NCBI GenBank assembly: GCA_009930445.1
Contig: RZYD01000017.1
Coordinates: 1-20,340, forward strand
DNA: 20,340 bases
Direction of reading: 5' to 3'
Source: Bacteroidia bacterium
GTDB lineage: Bacteria > Bacteroidota > Bacteroidia > Bacteroidales > BM520
The stretch's first letter is position 1. Each line of letters begins with the position of its first letter. The notes beneath the pieces were generated by a model that saw nothing but the letters and a program-made list of their open reading frames with translations, was not told where the DNA came from and did not search any database. A program made the translations under genes and the position numbers. Shown piece after piece: positions 1 through 7,867 of this stretch.

Positions 1-63
1 CCGGATGCACTCAAACTTGCCGGAAAATATATTTTGGCCTCAGTTTTCGGGGTTGCTGCATGA
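1..63 (+). other. Possible 3' end of a convergent gene (very tentative)
   Basis: Plus-strand frame 1 is open for 20 codons from the window edge to a TGA, ending in residues KYILASVFGVAA. This could be the C-terminus of a gene entering from the left, convergent with the polysaccharide cluster. A minus-strand frame is also open over the same bases, so the coding case is weak. No family is recognised. Confidence 0.2.
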
Positions 64-88
64 TTCGCGGACGGTAGAAAATGGGGAA

Positions 89-128
89 AGTTTAGTTTCT
101 AAACTATCTTCCAGATTTTTTAAATCTG
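89..128. repeat. Two adjacent perfect hairpins with TTT loops
   Basis: Positions 89-95 (AGTTTAG) pair perfectly with 99-105 (CTAAACT) around a TTT loop. Six bases later, 112-118 (CAGATTT) pair with 122-128 (AAATCTG), again around TTT. Both are 7-bp stems with 3-base loops, so 34 of 40 bases lie in hairpin units. Neither is followed by a clear T-run on either strand, so a classical intrinsic terminator is not supported. They sit between the repeat tract at 166-347 and a possible convergent gene end, and may belong to a dispersed REP-like element. Confidence 0.75.
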
Positions 129-165
129 AATTCCAGCATTCCCCAATCGCTAAATCCCATATATT

Positions 166-347
166 CCCACTTAACACTTAACACTTCCCACACTTCCCCA
201 CTTAACACTTCCAAACTTAATCACTTAACACCTCCCCTATTTAACACTTAAAACGTCCCCCCTTAACACTTAACACTTTCCCCCACTTAACACCTCCCCT
301 ACTTAATCACTTAAATCTTAAACTTAAATCTTCGCCCCCACTTAATA
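166..347. repeat. Degenerate short-unit repeat tract (CACTTAACACTT / AAGTGTTAAGTG)
   Basis: The plus strand repeats variants of CACTTAACACTT, CACTTAATCACTTAA and CCCCCACTTAACACCTCCCC many times over about 180 bases. Read on the minus strand the core is TTAAGTG(T). Unit spacing is irregular, separated by C-rich spacers, and there are no unique spacers of fixed size, so it is not a CRISPR array. It contains no gene and lies downstream of the 3' end of the polysaccharide cluster. Confidence 0.85.
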
Positions 348-366
348 CGCGTCTTCCCTTCATTCT

Positions 367-564
367 TCAGCATTCATCCCTCATCATTTTCTTAAATCCC
401 CCAATAATATTCACCCGCAACCCCGCCAGCAACTCCGTCGAATTAACCAAGCGCTCATAGGCAACACCACACCAGAAGGCCAGCGGATTCCAAAGCAGAT
501 AATTGGGACAAACCTCTACCATCTTCATCGCCACAATCTCCAAGCCCTCACATTCGTGCGCATC
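367..564 (-). pseudogene. 65-codon open tail in frame after the oxidoreductase stop; probable C-terminal gene remnant
   Basis: Directly after the TAG that ends the Gfo/Idh/MocA gene, the same frame stays open for 65 codons to a TGA at 367-369. The residues look like real protein (for example KMVEVCPNYLLWNPLAFW and ERLVNSTELLAGLRVNIIGG), with a strand-like start followed by an aromatic-rich stretch. There is no start codon until an ATG at 528, which would leave only 53 residues. The best reading is the C-terminal remnant of another cluster gene, perhaps a methyltransferase or glycosyltransferase, joined behind the oxidoreductase by deletion. Translation from 528 or readthrough of the TAG cannot be excluded. 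Family not recognised. Confidence 0.5.
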
Positions 565-1716
565 CTACCTATATGGATTATCTACTTCTGTAAGCACTAT
601 TTTCTGATTAAGATCTAATGCCTTTTTTGTTTTGAGAAATAAATTGCCAGTTTGCCATACATAATCCACCGAGCAACCTGTTTTACCTTCAGTATCACTC
701 TTTACCATCTCATAGCTCTTTATTATGTTTTCTTCATGCCCATGATCTCTGAATAAAGGAGAGACCACCGTCTTCTTATCAACATTCTCAACGACTAACC
801 TTTTAAAATCATCCATTGATATCAGCACATTCCCTCTATGAGCAGCAAATCGCTCTCGAACACCTTCAAAAGTATGCCCCTTCGCCGAAAAAGTAATAGC
901 AGCAATAGTTCCGTCCCCAAATGAGTATGTTACCGCAATATCGCAATCTGATTGATCGCCTCGAGTCGGATTAATAGTGATTGGATACCTGTTTTCTGGA
1001 GCTACAAGCTGAAGAATAAAATCGGTCCAATGGCACAAATTCCCTAATACACGGCCTCCCTCTTCTGCATTGAAATACCAGTTATCGGGAGAAATTTCGT
1101 GCCCTGCAATGAACCAATTATACATTGCTGCCCCAGTTTGTGAATCGATAGAGGCCTTTATTGCTCTCCCAATCACACTACTTGGACGATTGAATCCTAA
1201 ATTCACTTGAGCATCACTCTTTTGCATTGCATCACATAATCGCTCAAGTTGATCCTCACTAACAACATGAGGTTTTTCAATGTGAACATTTTTCCCTGCA
1301 TGCAGGGCTTCAATAGCATACTCTGCATGGGATGCGTGATTAGAAGCCACATATACCAAGTCAATCGCATCATCAGATATAATTTTTTCTGCATTATCAG
1401 TATAATAGAAAAGACCATACTTCTCAAATATAGACGCAGCCCTATGAATATCAGTATCCATTGATGCGCGTATAATACGACCATAGTTCTTTTTCAAATA
1501 GTATGCGATATTGCTGAATGCAAAATTCCCACATCCAATCACCCCAACGTGGCCACCTGACTTCAATGGCGATGGCATTTTTGGAAATGTATCATAATGT
1601 TTCTTCACATGATACTGTCCTTTTACTTTAACGAAAGTACGCCTAACTCCATAAAGATAAATATACCGAAGTGTTTTTTTTATTTTGAAACCAATACGTT
1701 GTTTTGTGTAATCCAT
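565..1716 (-). CDS. Gfo/Idh/MocA family NAD(P)-dependent oxidoreductase
   Basis: A 383-residue protein with an N-terminal Rossmann fold: GVIGCGNFA at about residues 58-66 is the dinucleotide-binding loop. EKP at 147-149 is the hallmark catalytic-region motif of the Gfo/Idh/MocA family. GGRVLGNLCHWTD (about 220-232) carries the conserved His and Asp of the C-terminal substrate domain. The first 50 or so residues are a basic extension ahead of the fold. The family oxidises or reduces sugars, often nucleotide-sugar intermediates, so a role in making a modified sugar for this polysaccharide is likely; the substrate cannot be read. The ATG has a good ribosome site (AAGGA, 7 bases upstream). It is the last intact gene of the run, 15 bases after the upstream glycosyltransferase. 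Confidence 0.9.
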   Translation of the reverse strand: MDYTKQRIGFKIKKTLRYIYLYGVRRTFVKVKGQYHVKKHYDTFPKMPSPLKSGGHVGVIGCGNFAFSNIAYYLKKNYGRIIRASMDTDIHRAASIFEKYGLFYYTDNAEKIISDDAIDLVYVASNHASHAEYAIEALHAGKNVHIEKPHVVSEDQLERLCDAMQKSDAQVNLGFNRPSSVIGRAIKASIDSQTGAAMYNWFIAGHEISPDNWYFNAEEGGRVLGNLCHWTDFILQLVAPENRYPITINPTRGDQSDCDIAVTYSFGDGTIAAITFSAKGHTFEGVRERFAAHRGNVLISMDDFKRLVVENVDKKTVVSPLFRDHGHEENIIKSYEMVKSDTEGKTGCSVDYVWQTGNLFLKTKKALDLNQKIVLTEVDNPYR

Positions 1717-1731
1717 CCAATGTTCCTTCGT

Positions 1732-2859
1732 TTACCAATTAACTAAAGCATCGTAGGTCTTTAGGGCACACTCCCCCCAGGAAAATCTTTCACTCCGCTT
1801 TCTGGCATTTTCTTTCAGTTGCTGACGCCATGCAGAATCGTCAGCAACCTCCTGTATTTTTATGGCAAGCTGATTGAGATTCCTTGCCTTATATTCTTGT
1901 GAACATCTCTGAAACATTTCCGGCAACGGCGGCTTGTCCGACGAAATAATCGCACATCCTGCGGCCATAGCTTCAATTGCAATATTGGGGCAGGCTTCGA
2001 TTTCCGTCGCAATTATGCAGGCCATACAGTTTCGATACAGAGATGTCATCGTTTCCCAAGAAACCTGACCCAAAAACAAAATCTGTTCACGAACAATCGA
2101 AGATTCGATTAATTGAAGAAGCTTCCGTCTATATCCCTGATCAGTTCCTGAGCCAACGATGACAAGTTGTACGTCTCTCTTTAACTTTGTTGCACACTGA
2201 GCAAATGCCAAAATAATATCCTCACACCGTCGATATGGCAGAAGCGAACCACAAGTGAAGAGATAATCACTATCAATGCCATATTTGCTAAGTATTTTCA
2301 TATCTTTTTCAGCACCAAACTGCATATCAGGACTGCCATGATAAATCGTTCGAACCCTTTCTGCATCAACACCCATTTTCTCAACAAGATGTTCTCTTGC
2401 AAATCCTGAAACGGCAATAACCCGATTCGCCTTTTTCAAACAACGTACAGAATTCTGTCGCAATACTTGATTACGTAGCCAGTTCGTTATGCTGTAATTA
2501 TACGCATCAAACAAAAACGGCTCCATATTCCGCAACATTAGAACCTGCCTAACATCGGGCACGTGTGCCGCAATCTGATATGGTGTAAACAATACATCGA
2601 TATTGTGCTCAGAAACGATTCTATTCATGTGTTTCCGCTCCCACCATATGCGCTCTGCACCTTTTGACCGTTTGCCTCTTATCCAACTAAAACTAGCTTC
2701 TTCAATCCCGGCAAACAAAGGCTCTTGCTCTTCATGAAGCAGGAATTTCAGTCTGTTCTCCCCTAAGGAAAAGCGCTTCGCCAAAAGTGGAGCCAAATTA
2801 CGTAAATAAGCAACTGCACCACCACTAACAGATGAAAGACAATACATCAATACGTTCAT
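1732..2859 (-). CDS. GT4-type glycosyltransferase
   Basis: A 375-residue GT-B fold enzyme (GT4, 'glycosyl transferases group 1'). The N-terminal Rossmann domain begins MNVLMYCLSSVSGGA, which supplies the Gly-rich acceptor loop. RVIAVSGFAREHL (about 146-158) is the typical end of the first domain, and the C-terminal domain opens with YLFTCGSLLPYRR (about 199-211). The E-x7-E donor-binding motif is EACPNIAIE (Glu at about 288 and 296), followed by AMAAGCAIISSD. It probably transfers one sugar of the repeat unit from a nucleotide donor on the cytoplasmic side of the membrane. A TTG two codons upstream is possible, but the ATG at 2859 shares an ATGA overlap with the stop of the preceding gene and has an AGG 6 bases upstream, so it is preferred. 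Confidence 0.9.
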   Translation of the reverse strand: MNVLMYCLSSVSGGAVAYLRNLAPLLAKRFSLGENRLKFLLHEEQEPLFAGIEEASFSWIRGKRSKGAERIWWERKHMNRIVSEHNIDVLFTPYQIAAHVPDVRQVLMLRNMEPFLFDAYNYSITNWLRNQVLRQNSVRCLKKANRVIAVSGFAREHLVEKMGVDAERVRTIYHGSPDMQFGAEKDMKILSKYGIDSDYLFTCGSLLPYRRCEDIILAFAQCATKLKRDVQLVIVGSGTDQGYRRKLLQLIESSIVREQILFLGQVSWETMTSLYRNCMACIIATEIEACPNIAIEAMAAGCAIISSDKPPLPEMFQRCSQEYKARNLNQLAIKIQEVADDSAWRQQLKENARKRSERFSWGECALKTYDALVNW

Positions 2860-4022
2860 TCGCAACCTATCCCATGTAATGATTGATACAGTACATGCTC
2901 AAGGCATGAGACAATCCTGTTCATTTGACGTGTGGTCAGTGATTGATGAACGGGAAGTAACAGCAGGTTTCTCCGCCAGCGTGACGCCGCACTATACTTT
3001 TCCGGCTCAGCTCGGATCTCCGGCGGCAGATCCGGCCATGTAAGCGCCGGAATACCAGAGGCCCAAAGCGAGTTATATACCTCCGAGACTTTTCCTTCCC
3101 CCACAAAAAAAGGGAAAGCATATGGAGTCGCATCATCAGTCCATTCTGATAAAATTTGCGGAATCCTCACGCCCCTTATGTCCTCCACAGCAGACATAAG
3201 CGTCGAAAAATTTGTTCTGCGGAACCGAGCCGTTTCCATAAGCTTTCTTTGTTCTGTGCAAAGCAGTCGCCGGCCGAGCTCTGAGATATCCGTTGGCCAC
3301 TTTATAGTATACGGGGGGGCTTCTGGAGCACCATTAACGCCCTCTCCTTGTGGACTAACTTTTTGCCCTAATCCTCCCAATCTAACCAGTCCCTTCTGAA
3401 TCATCCGTTTGGCAAGCCATTTCCAATCCGCCTCCCGCCAAGCCATTCGATAGGGGGTTCTCACGCGATCTGCCAATGACGGAGGAACAGAGAGAAGTGA
3501 TATGGGCGGTGAAGCGAGAAGCTTATGTGGACTAAAAAGAACAAGACCCCCACTCTCTCCTATTCCCTTCCCGGGCATCAACACATGCGCAGCATCCTCT
3601 ATTACAACACAGCCCACATCATACGCAAAACTCTTCGCTTCGACAGCATCCTGAATATGTCCAAAGGTATGAACCAACACAAAAACATCAGGATGATCAA
3701 TGCTGGCGCGACGCCGAACATCATCCCACTCCGGAGATAGGTTCTCGTTTACGCGATAAAATACAATTCGAGCTCCAGCCTGACGCAGAGGCTGCAATGA
3801 ACTTTCGCAAAAATACGAAGGGAAAAAACATACAGGGCATTCTGCCTCGTCAGCGATCGAAAGAGCCGCCGCCACAAAGGCTTGTGCACCTCGCGGAAAG
3901 AAACCGATTCGGTCATCAGCCCGCACCCGCCAAGGGTCTCCAAGGGCTTCCGTCCGAGAGCTGTTGCAATAACTGAGGCTTTTAAGCGAAGGTAAAGGAA
4001 CGGTTTGTATGTATGAGGTCAT
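2856..4022 (-). CDS. Divergent DegT/DnrJ/EryC1-like PLP-fold protein
   Basis: About 388 residues. Features of type I PLP enzymes of the DegT family are visible: FFPSYFCESS near the N-terminus, VLVHTFGH, EDAAHVL (Asp that pairs with the PLP ring), VLFSPHKLL with the candidate Schiff-base lysine, and LLLPVHQSLT near the C-terminus. The rest is far from typical sugar aminotransferases; the usual glycine-rich stretch after the lysine is replaced by ASPPISLLSV. It may aminate a sugar or have another PLP-dependent role; function is inferred from fold motifs only. A GTG at 4055 would extend it by 11 residues and overlap the upstream gene by 19 bases. The ATG at 4022, 14 bases after that gene, is preferred although it lacks a clear ribosome site. 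G+C is visibly higher than in the right half of the cluster. Confidence 0.72.
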   Translation of the reverse strand: MTSYIQTVPLPSLKSLSYCNSSRTEALGDPWRVRADDRIGFFPRGAQAFVAAALSIADEAECPVCFFPSYFCESSLQPLRQAGARIVFYRVNENLSPEWDDVRRRASIDHPDVFVLVHTFGHIQDAVEAKSFAYDVGCVVIEDAAHVLMPGKGIGESGGLVLFSPHKLLASPPISLLSVPPSLADRVRTPYRMAWREADWKWLAKRMIQKGLVRLGGLGQKVSPQGEGVNGAPEAPPYTIKWPTDISELGRRLLCTEQRKLMETARFRRTNFSTLMSAVEDIRGVRIPQILSEWTDDATPYAFPFFVGEGKVSEVYNSLWASGIPALTWPDLPPEIRAEPEKYSAASRWRRNLLLLPVHQSLTTRQMNRIVSCLEHVLYQSLHGIGCE

Positions 4023-4036
4023 CCGGTGTCGTTTTT

Positions 4037-5251
4037 CTAGTTTTGCCCACCACACTTTAACCCCAAGACGGTTTCAAGCGCAGCGCCCCAAGTCTTTTCC
4101 CACGTAAACTGACGTGCAACAACTTCCCGAGCCTTCCTACCAATACGCTCTCGCAACTCCCGATCACCCACCAGGATACCGATTTTCTCAGCCAATGCCA
4201 CCTCGTTCTTCGGACAGAATAACATACCTGTATCACCGTCACACAAAACCTCACGGTTGCATGCATAATCGGGAACCACTGACGGCAATTCACAAGCCAT
4301 GTATTCCTGGATTTTAATCGGACAGATTATGTCTGTCGATCCCGGCAATACAGCGATGTCCAACGCCGCAAGAACGCCCGGCACCTCGTCTTTAGGCACG
4401 CCCGGTGTCATAATGACTTCCTCGCCTAACAGCCCACGTTTCTCCGCAAGCCGGCGTGTGATGTCATACTCCTTTCCCGCCCCCACCATAAGACAACGCA
4501 CGTTCGCTACCCCCTGCTTGCGAAGCAAAGCCATCGCCTTTACAAGCCGCCCGGCATCGTGATACCAGGCATAACTGCCTAGATACCCAACCAAGACCGT
4601 ATCAGATGCGATGCCCAGTTTGGCGCGAATTTGCAAACCGGCATCCGTATCACGACAGAACTGCGTGGGGTCCACGGCATTCTGCGCCACAAGAATCTTG
4701 TTTCCGTCAACTCCTTCACCCATCAGATTTTTGCGCAAAACTTCGGATTCTGTAACAATGAAATCTGCTTCTAGGTTTTTCCACCGTTCCATCGCACGTG
4801 CGCGTTGGCGGTACAAGGACAGCCAATAAGAAGCAATGTTGTCTTTCCACTCCAACACATAAGGCACGCCTAACCGCCTTGCCGTTACAAGCCCGGCACA
4901 ATGCAAGCGGCACGAGCGCTCCCAGATGAGATCAGGCCTGAACGTTTCACTGACATGCACCAGATGTTTCTCCATCATAGCATCATGCTGAATATCACGC
5001 CGCTCCGAGACCGTGCGAATGAGCGGATCAAGAACTCTCACTCGACGATACCACTGACGATGAAAAGAACCCGCACCATATTCTGGGGGCTTAACGGCAC
5101 TGGAAGTGTCAAAGATATCGCCTCCACATACATGCGCAACAGAATGTCCCATTCCGCGCCAGCAGTTGACAACACTGAAGATCTTGCGACCTGGTGATAC
5201 CGAAAAAAAGCTTCTCCCACCGCAGGTATAAACTACTCTATGCTTTTTCAA
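4037..5251 (-). CDS. GT4-type glycosyltransferase
   Basis: A 404-residue GT-B glycosyltransferase. The N-terminal domain has the acceptor-side features GRKIFSVVNCWRGMGHSV (residues 21-38) and ADFIVTESEVLRKNL (about 162-176). The C-terminal domain has LGSYAWYHDAGRLVKAM (about 224-240) and VRCLMVGAGKEY. The donor site is PIKIQEYMACELPSVVP (about 311-327), a GT4-type end of the E-x7-E region in which the first Glu is not conserved. It is predicted to add one sugar to the lipid-linked repeat unit. The start is TTG at 5251, overlapping the TGA of the acyltransferase gene (TTGA), with an AGGA just upstream, so the two are translationally coupled. This gene is among the most G+C-rich in the window (37 of 60 bases at 4501-4560). 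Confidence 0.9.
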   Translation of the reverse strand: MKKHRVVYTCGGRSFFSVSPGRKIFSVVNCWRGMGHSVAHVCGGDIFDTSSAVKPPEYGAGSFHRQWYRRVRVLDPLIRTVSERRDIQHDAMMEKHLVHVSETFRPDLIWERSCRLHCAGLVTARRLGVPYVLEWKDNIASYWLSLYRQRARAMERWKNLEADFIVTESEVLRKNLMGEGVDGNKILVAQNAVDPTQFCRDTDAGLQIRAKLGIASDTVLVGYLGSYAWYHDAGRLVKAMALLRKQGVANVRCLMVGAGKEYDITRRLAEKRGLLGEEVIMTPGVPKDEVPGVLAALDIAVLPGSTDIICPIKIQEYMACELPSVVPDYACNREVLCDGDTGMLFCPKNEVALAEKIGILVGDRELRERIGRKAREVVARQFTWEKTWGAALETVLGLKCGGQN

Positions 5252-5757
5252 AAATCCTGCTTCTCCGTCAACTGCCGAACACTCCTTGCCGGAACACCAC
5301 AGACAAGAGTATGTGGCGGAACATCCCGCGTTACGACGCTTCCTGCTCCGATTACAGAACCTTTACCAACAGTGATCCCGGACAATACAATCGATTTCGC
5401 ACCGATCCATACATTGTCTTCGATCACAACTGATTTCGTTGTGTGTTTTCGATGATCTACACCATCACTAATATCCAAGCCGCCTGTAATTATGTTAACG
5501 CCATAGGATATCGTCACATCGTCACCGATTGTGATCGTCGCCTCAGGATTGAACGTAAGAAGAATAACACCCTCGTTAATTATGACCCTGCTTCCAATGG
5601 AAGTATATTCTGGATCCGTAATAATGACACCATCAGCAAAGCTACAGTTTTCCCCTATCCGGTCAAGAACACATGACAAATACCAACGTCTTAATCGTCG
5701 CTTAACTTTCCAATAGAAACGAGTATGAGTGAGAAGAACAGACTGTATTATTCTCAT
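5248..5757 (-). CDS. Left-handed beta-helix (hexapeptide-repeat) acyltransferase, LacA/WbbJ-like
   Basis: A 169-residue protein rich in hexapeptide repeats: TITIGDDVTISYGVNI (about 74-89), SVVIEDNVWIGAKSIVLSG (about 109-127), and ITVGKGSVIGAGSVVTRDVP (about 128-147), ending in the typical CGVPARSVR. This is the LacA/NodL/WbbJ type O- or N-acetyltransferase architecture, usually a trimer that transfers acetyl from acetyl-CoA to a sugar hydroxyl or amine. A conserved His is probably H102 or H105 in DHRKH. It has a very strong ribosome site (AGGAG, 6 bases before the ATG). It lies between two GT4 genes, so it probably decorates a sugar precursor or the growing repeat unit. Specificity cannot be told from sequence. 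Confidence 0.92.
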   Translation of the reverse strand: MRIIQSVLLTHTRFYWKVKRRLRRWYLSCVLDRIGENCSFADGVIITDPEYTSIGSRVIINEGVILLTFNPEATITIGDDVTISYGVNIITGGLDISDGVDHRKHTTKSVVIEDNVWIGAKSIVLSGITVGKGSVIGAGSVVTRDVPPHTLVCGVPARSVRQLTEKQDF

Positions 5758-5778
5758 TTTTTTCTCCTATGAACGGTG

Positions 5779-6990
5779 TCAATCTACTGAACGCAGGTAT
5801 GGCGGAGTACCTATGAGTTCCGGCACCGACGCTTCCAGTCCGGCACGCACGATTTCGGCCTGTTTTTCTTTTGTCGAAATGCGAGCAAGTTGAAAACCAT
5901 TGTTTATGTATGTTGTGCGAATATCCGGATCGGCCAAAACAGAACTGATTACCTCCGCAAGCATCAATTCATCAGCCGGTTGCACAATGACACCATACTC
6001 GCCATTTCCAAGCAGACGGCGTGAACTCCCCACATCAGTAGCGATAACCGGAACTCCCTGCGTCATAGCCTCCATTAGCACTTTGGCCATCCCCTCACTG
6101 GCTATAGAAGGCAAAACAAATATATCAGCTTGCCGATACACATTCATTAGTTCAGGACCATATTGAATGTATCCCATCCACTCAATATTCTCGGCCACGC
6201 CTTCGCTTTTTGCCAAAGCCCGCAACTCTTTTTCAAGTGACCCAGCACCAACAAGCACCAAACTGAATTCTAATCCTTGCTGTTTCAAAATCGCCGCAGC
6301 CCTAATCAGATGTCCCACACCCTTATATTTCTCAAACCCACCGACAAAAAGAATCCGATATGGTGGCGCTGTCCTCAAGCTACGCGATGCGATGATATCA
6401 TCGGACGCATGTAAAAAATTGGCGAATACCACACTGTTTTTCGCAAAAACTCCATACTTCGCCTGCAAGACTTCACCAACACAAAATGCAATCTCGCTTT
6501 TCCAAGCCATATTTTTGAAAGTATGATGGATGAAGCCGGCCAGGCAAATATTGAATATATGTCGCAGTACGCCTGCCTCCGTTTTTCTTAACGCATCCGG
6601 CCAATCGCCGTGGTAGGAAACAATCGTTTTCTTTCCCTTGGACCGCGCATACTTAAATACATCCCAGCACTCCCAGAGGGGCTGCCGAAGATAGACGACG
6701 CAACAGGTATCTATCACTCTCTTAATATCCGGTGTGAGTCCTCTACCAAAAACTGTATTGATTAACTTGACCTTACCGAAGGCATTGGGAAGCTCCACAA
6801 TTTGCACGGTGCCAGGAAGCGGATACGCCAATGTATCGTCGTTCTGGTCACGAAGCATACCAAAGACCGGCTCTAGCATTTGGTCGGAAAATATTCGCAG
6901 CATCTCCCAGCTTCTCTTCTGAACATAATACTTTCCATTCACGACACGGAAAGCACCACCAATGATTAAGGTGGAATGCGAATCACTCAT
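5779..6990 (-). CDS. GT4-type glycosyltransferase
   Basis: A 403-residue GT-B glycosyltransferase. HSTLIIGGAFRVVNGK (about 5-20) is the N-terminal nucleotide-fold start. VSYHGDWPDAL (about 124-134) belongs to the acceptor domain. ILFVGGFEKYKGVGHLI (about 213-229) opens the donor domain. The E-x7-E motif is EGMAKVLME (Glu at about 299 and 307), followed by AMTQGVPVIATDVG. All expected GT4 elements are present and the length is usual, so it should be active. A likely role is assembly of the repeat unit at the inner face of the cytoplasmic membrane. The ATG follows AAGGA by about 11 bases. It starts 14 bases after the deacetylase stop and is followed after 21 bases by the acyltransferase, consistent with one operon. 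Confidence 0.92.
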   Translation of the reverse strand: MSDSHSTLIIGGAFRVVNGKYYVQKRSWEMLRIFSDQMLEPVFGMLRDQNDDTLAYPLPGTVQIVELPNAFGKVKLINTVFGRGLTPDIKRVIDTCCVVYLRQPLWECWDVFKYARSKGKKTIVSYHGDWPDALRKTEAGVLRHIFNICLAGFIHHTFKNMAWKSEIAFCVGEVLQAKYGVFAKNSVVFANFLHASDDIIASRSLRTAPPYRILFVGGFEKYKGVGHLIRAAAILKQQGLEFSLVLVGAGSLEKELRALAKSEGVAENIEWMGYIQYGPELMNVYRQADIFVLPSIASEGMAKVLMEAMTQGVPVIATDVGSSRRLLGNGEYGVIVQPADELMLAEVISSVLADPDIRTTYINNGFQLARISTKEKQAEIVRAGLEASVPELIGTPPYLRSVD

Positions 6991-7004
6991 AATACAAAAA
7001 TTCC

Positions 7005-7835
7005 TTAAAGAGACAGAAAATACCGTAACTGACAGGTACTCCAGTTGGCATACATGTTATCGCGTCGAATTGCGAAAGGAGAGCTGGCGTTTGTGTTTTT
7101 ACCCCGCCGAGTAGTCAGAAAGGACCGATACCCAGCATCTTTAGCCGTTTTCACGTCTTGCTTCGGATCAAAATCCCGATTAACGCCTCCCCATGGACAA
7201 GCAAAGTGACGACACTCTATATCAAGGTTCTGCTCGATCATCCGTTTCGATTCGATTAACTGACGCCGAACTTCATCACCAGTCAAAGCAGCTAATCTAA
7301 CATGTGAGCATGTATGTGAGCCCACCGTCATGCCCGCCCGGATCATCTCCCGACACTCGGGCCAAGTCAGGTATTCATAATCATAAGTTGCTTCCAAATA
7401 CAATGGACGGCAGATACGTCGGCCGGGTTCTTCTACCGTATAATCGGTTACGATAAAAAATGCTGCAGGGATGCTTCGCTCAACTAAAAGCGGAGTCACT
7501 TCATCGTAACAGCAGCGTATTCCATCATCGAATGTTAAACAAAAGTATCGACCATCAATAACCTGCCCATCCTCCATCATCGAAACGGCCGTGTCCAACG
7601 AGATAAATTCACCGTAATTCCTTAGATACTCAAGTTGACGAACAAATCCGCGACGCTCATCGGAAAATACATGATGGTAATAAGGAAAGCGAATCCATCC
7701 GGACGAGTTGTTGATGGATCTACCTATAGAAAGTAGATTCACCGCTGCATCGCGAAGCACAGTCCGTACCTGAAACATCGCAGACTGTGTATCTTTGTAT
7801 TTACAATATGAGTCTACAATGATTTTGTCTGGCAC
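7005..7835 (-). CDS. Polysaccharide deacetylase (NodB homology, CE4)
   Basis: A 276-residue protein with the NodB signature. TFDDG at about 101-105 holds the catalytic base Asp and a metal Asp. SHTCSH at about 173-178 is the metal-binding His pair (H-x3-H form). CPWG at about 213-216 is the third motif. The family removes N- or O-acetyl groups from polysaccharides in a metal-dependent reaction. RFPYYHHVFSDE (about 49-60) matches the N-terminal part of the extracellular-polysaccharide deacetylase subgroup. No signal peptide is seen at the chosen start, so it may act in the cytoplasm or the start may be wrong. The start chosen is GTG, about 10 bases after AAAGGA; an ATG at 7778 is an alternative. 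It pairs naturally with the acyltransferase downstream as a tailoring step. Confidence 0.9.
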   Translation of the reverse strand: MPDKIIVDSYCKYKDTQSAMFQVRTVLRDAAVNLLSIGRSINNSSGWIRFPYYHHVFSDERRGFVRQLEYLRNYGEFISLDTAVSMMEDGQVIDGRYFCLTFDDGIRCCYDEVTPLLVERSIPAAFFIVTDYTVEEPGRRICRPLYLEATYDYEYLTWPECREMIRAGMTVGSHTCSHVRLAALTGDEVRRQLIESKRMIEQNLDIECRHFACPWGGVNRDFDPKQDVKTAKDAGYRSFLTTRRGKNTNASSPFAIRRDNMYANWSTCQLRYFLSL

Positions 7836-7867
7836 AAGCTATCATTCCTTTAATCAGATCACCCAAG

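Noticed and set aside
89..128. Intrinsic terminator for the polysaccharide operon
   Set aside because: The stems are A+T-rich and are not followed by a T-run in either direction; the position is about 240 bases past the last open frame.
166..347. Possible CRISPR array or telomere-like repeat
   Set aside because: Units are short, degenerate and irregularly spaced with no unique spacers, and no cas genes are in the window.
565..5757. A WlbA/WlbB-like diacetamido-uronic acid pathway (oxidoreductase, DegT protein, acyltransferase)
   Set aside because: All three classes of enzyme are present, but the oxidoreductase and the DegT-fold protein show no specific signature of that pathway, and the genes are not adjacent.
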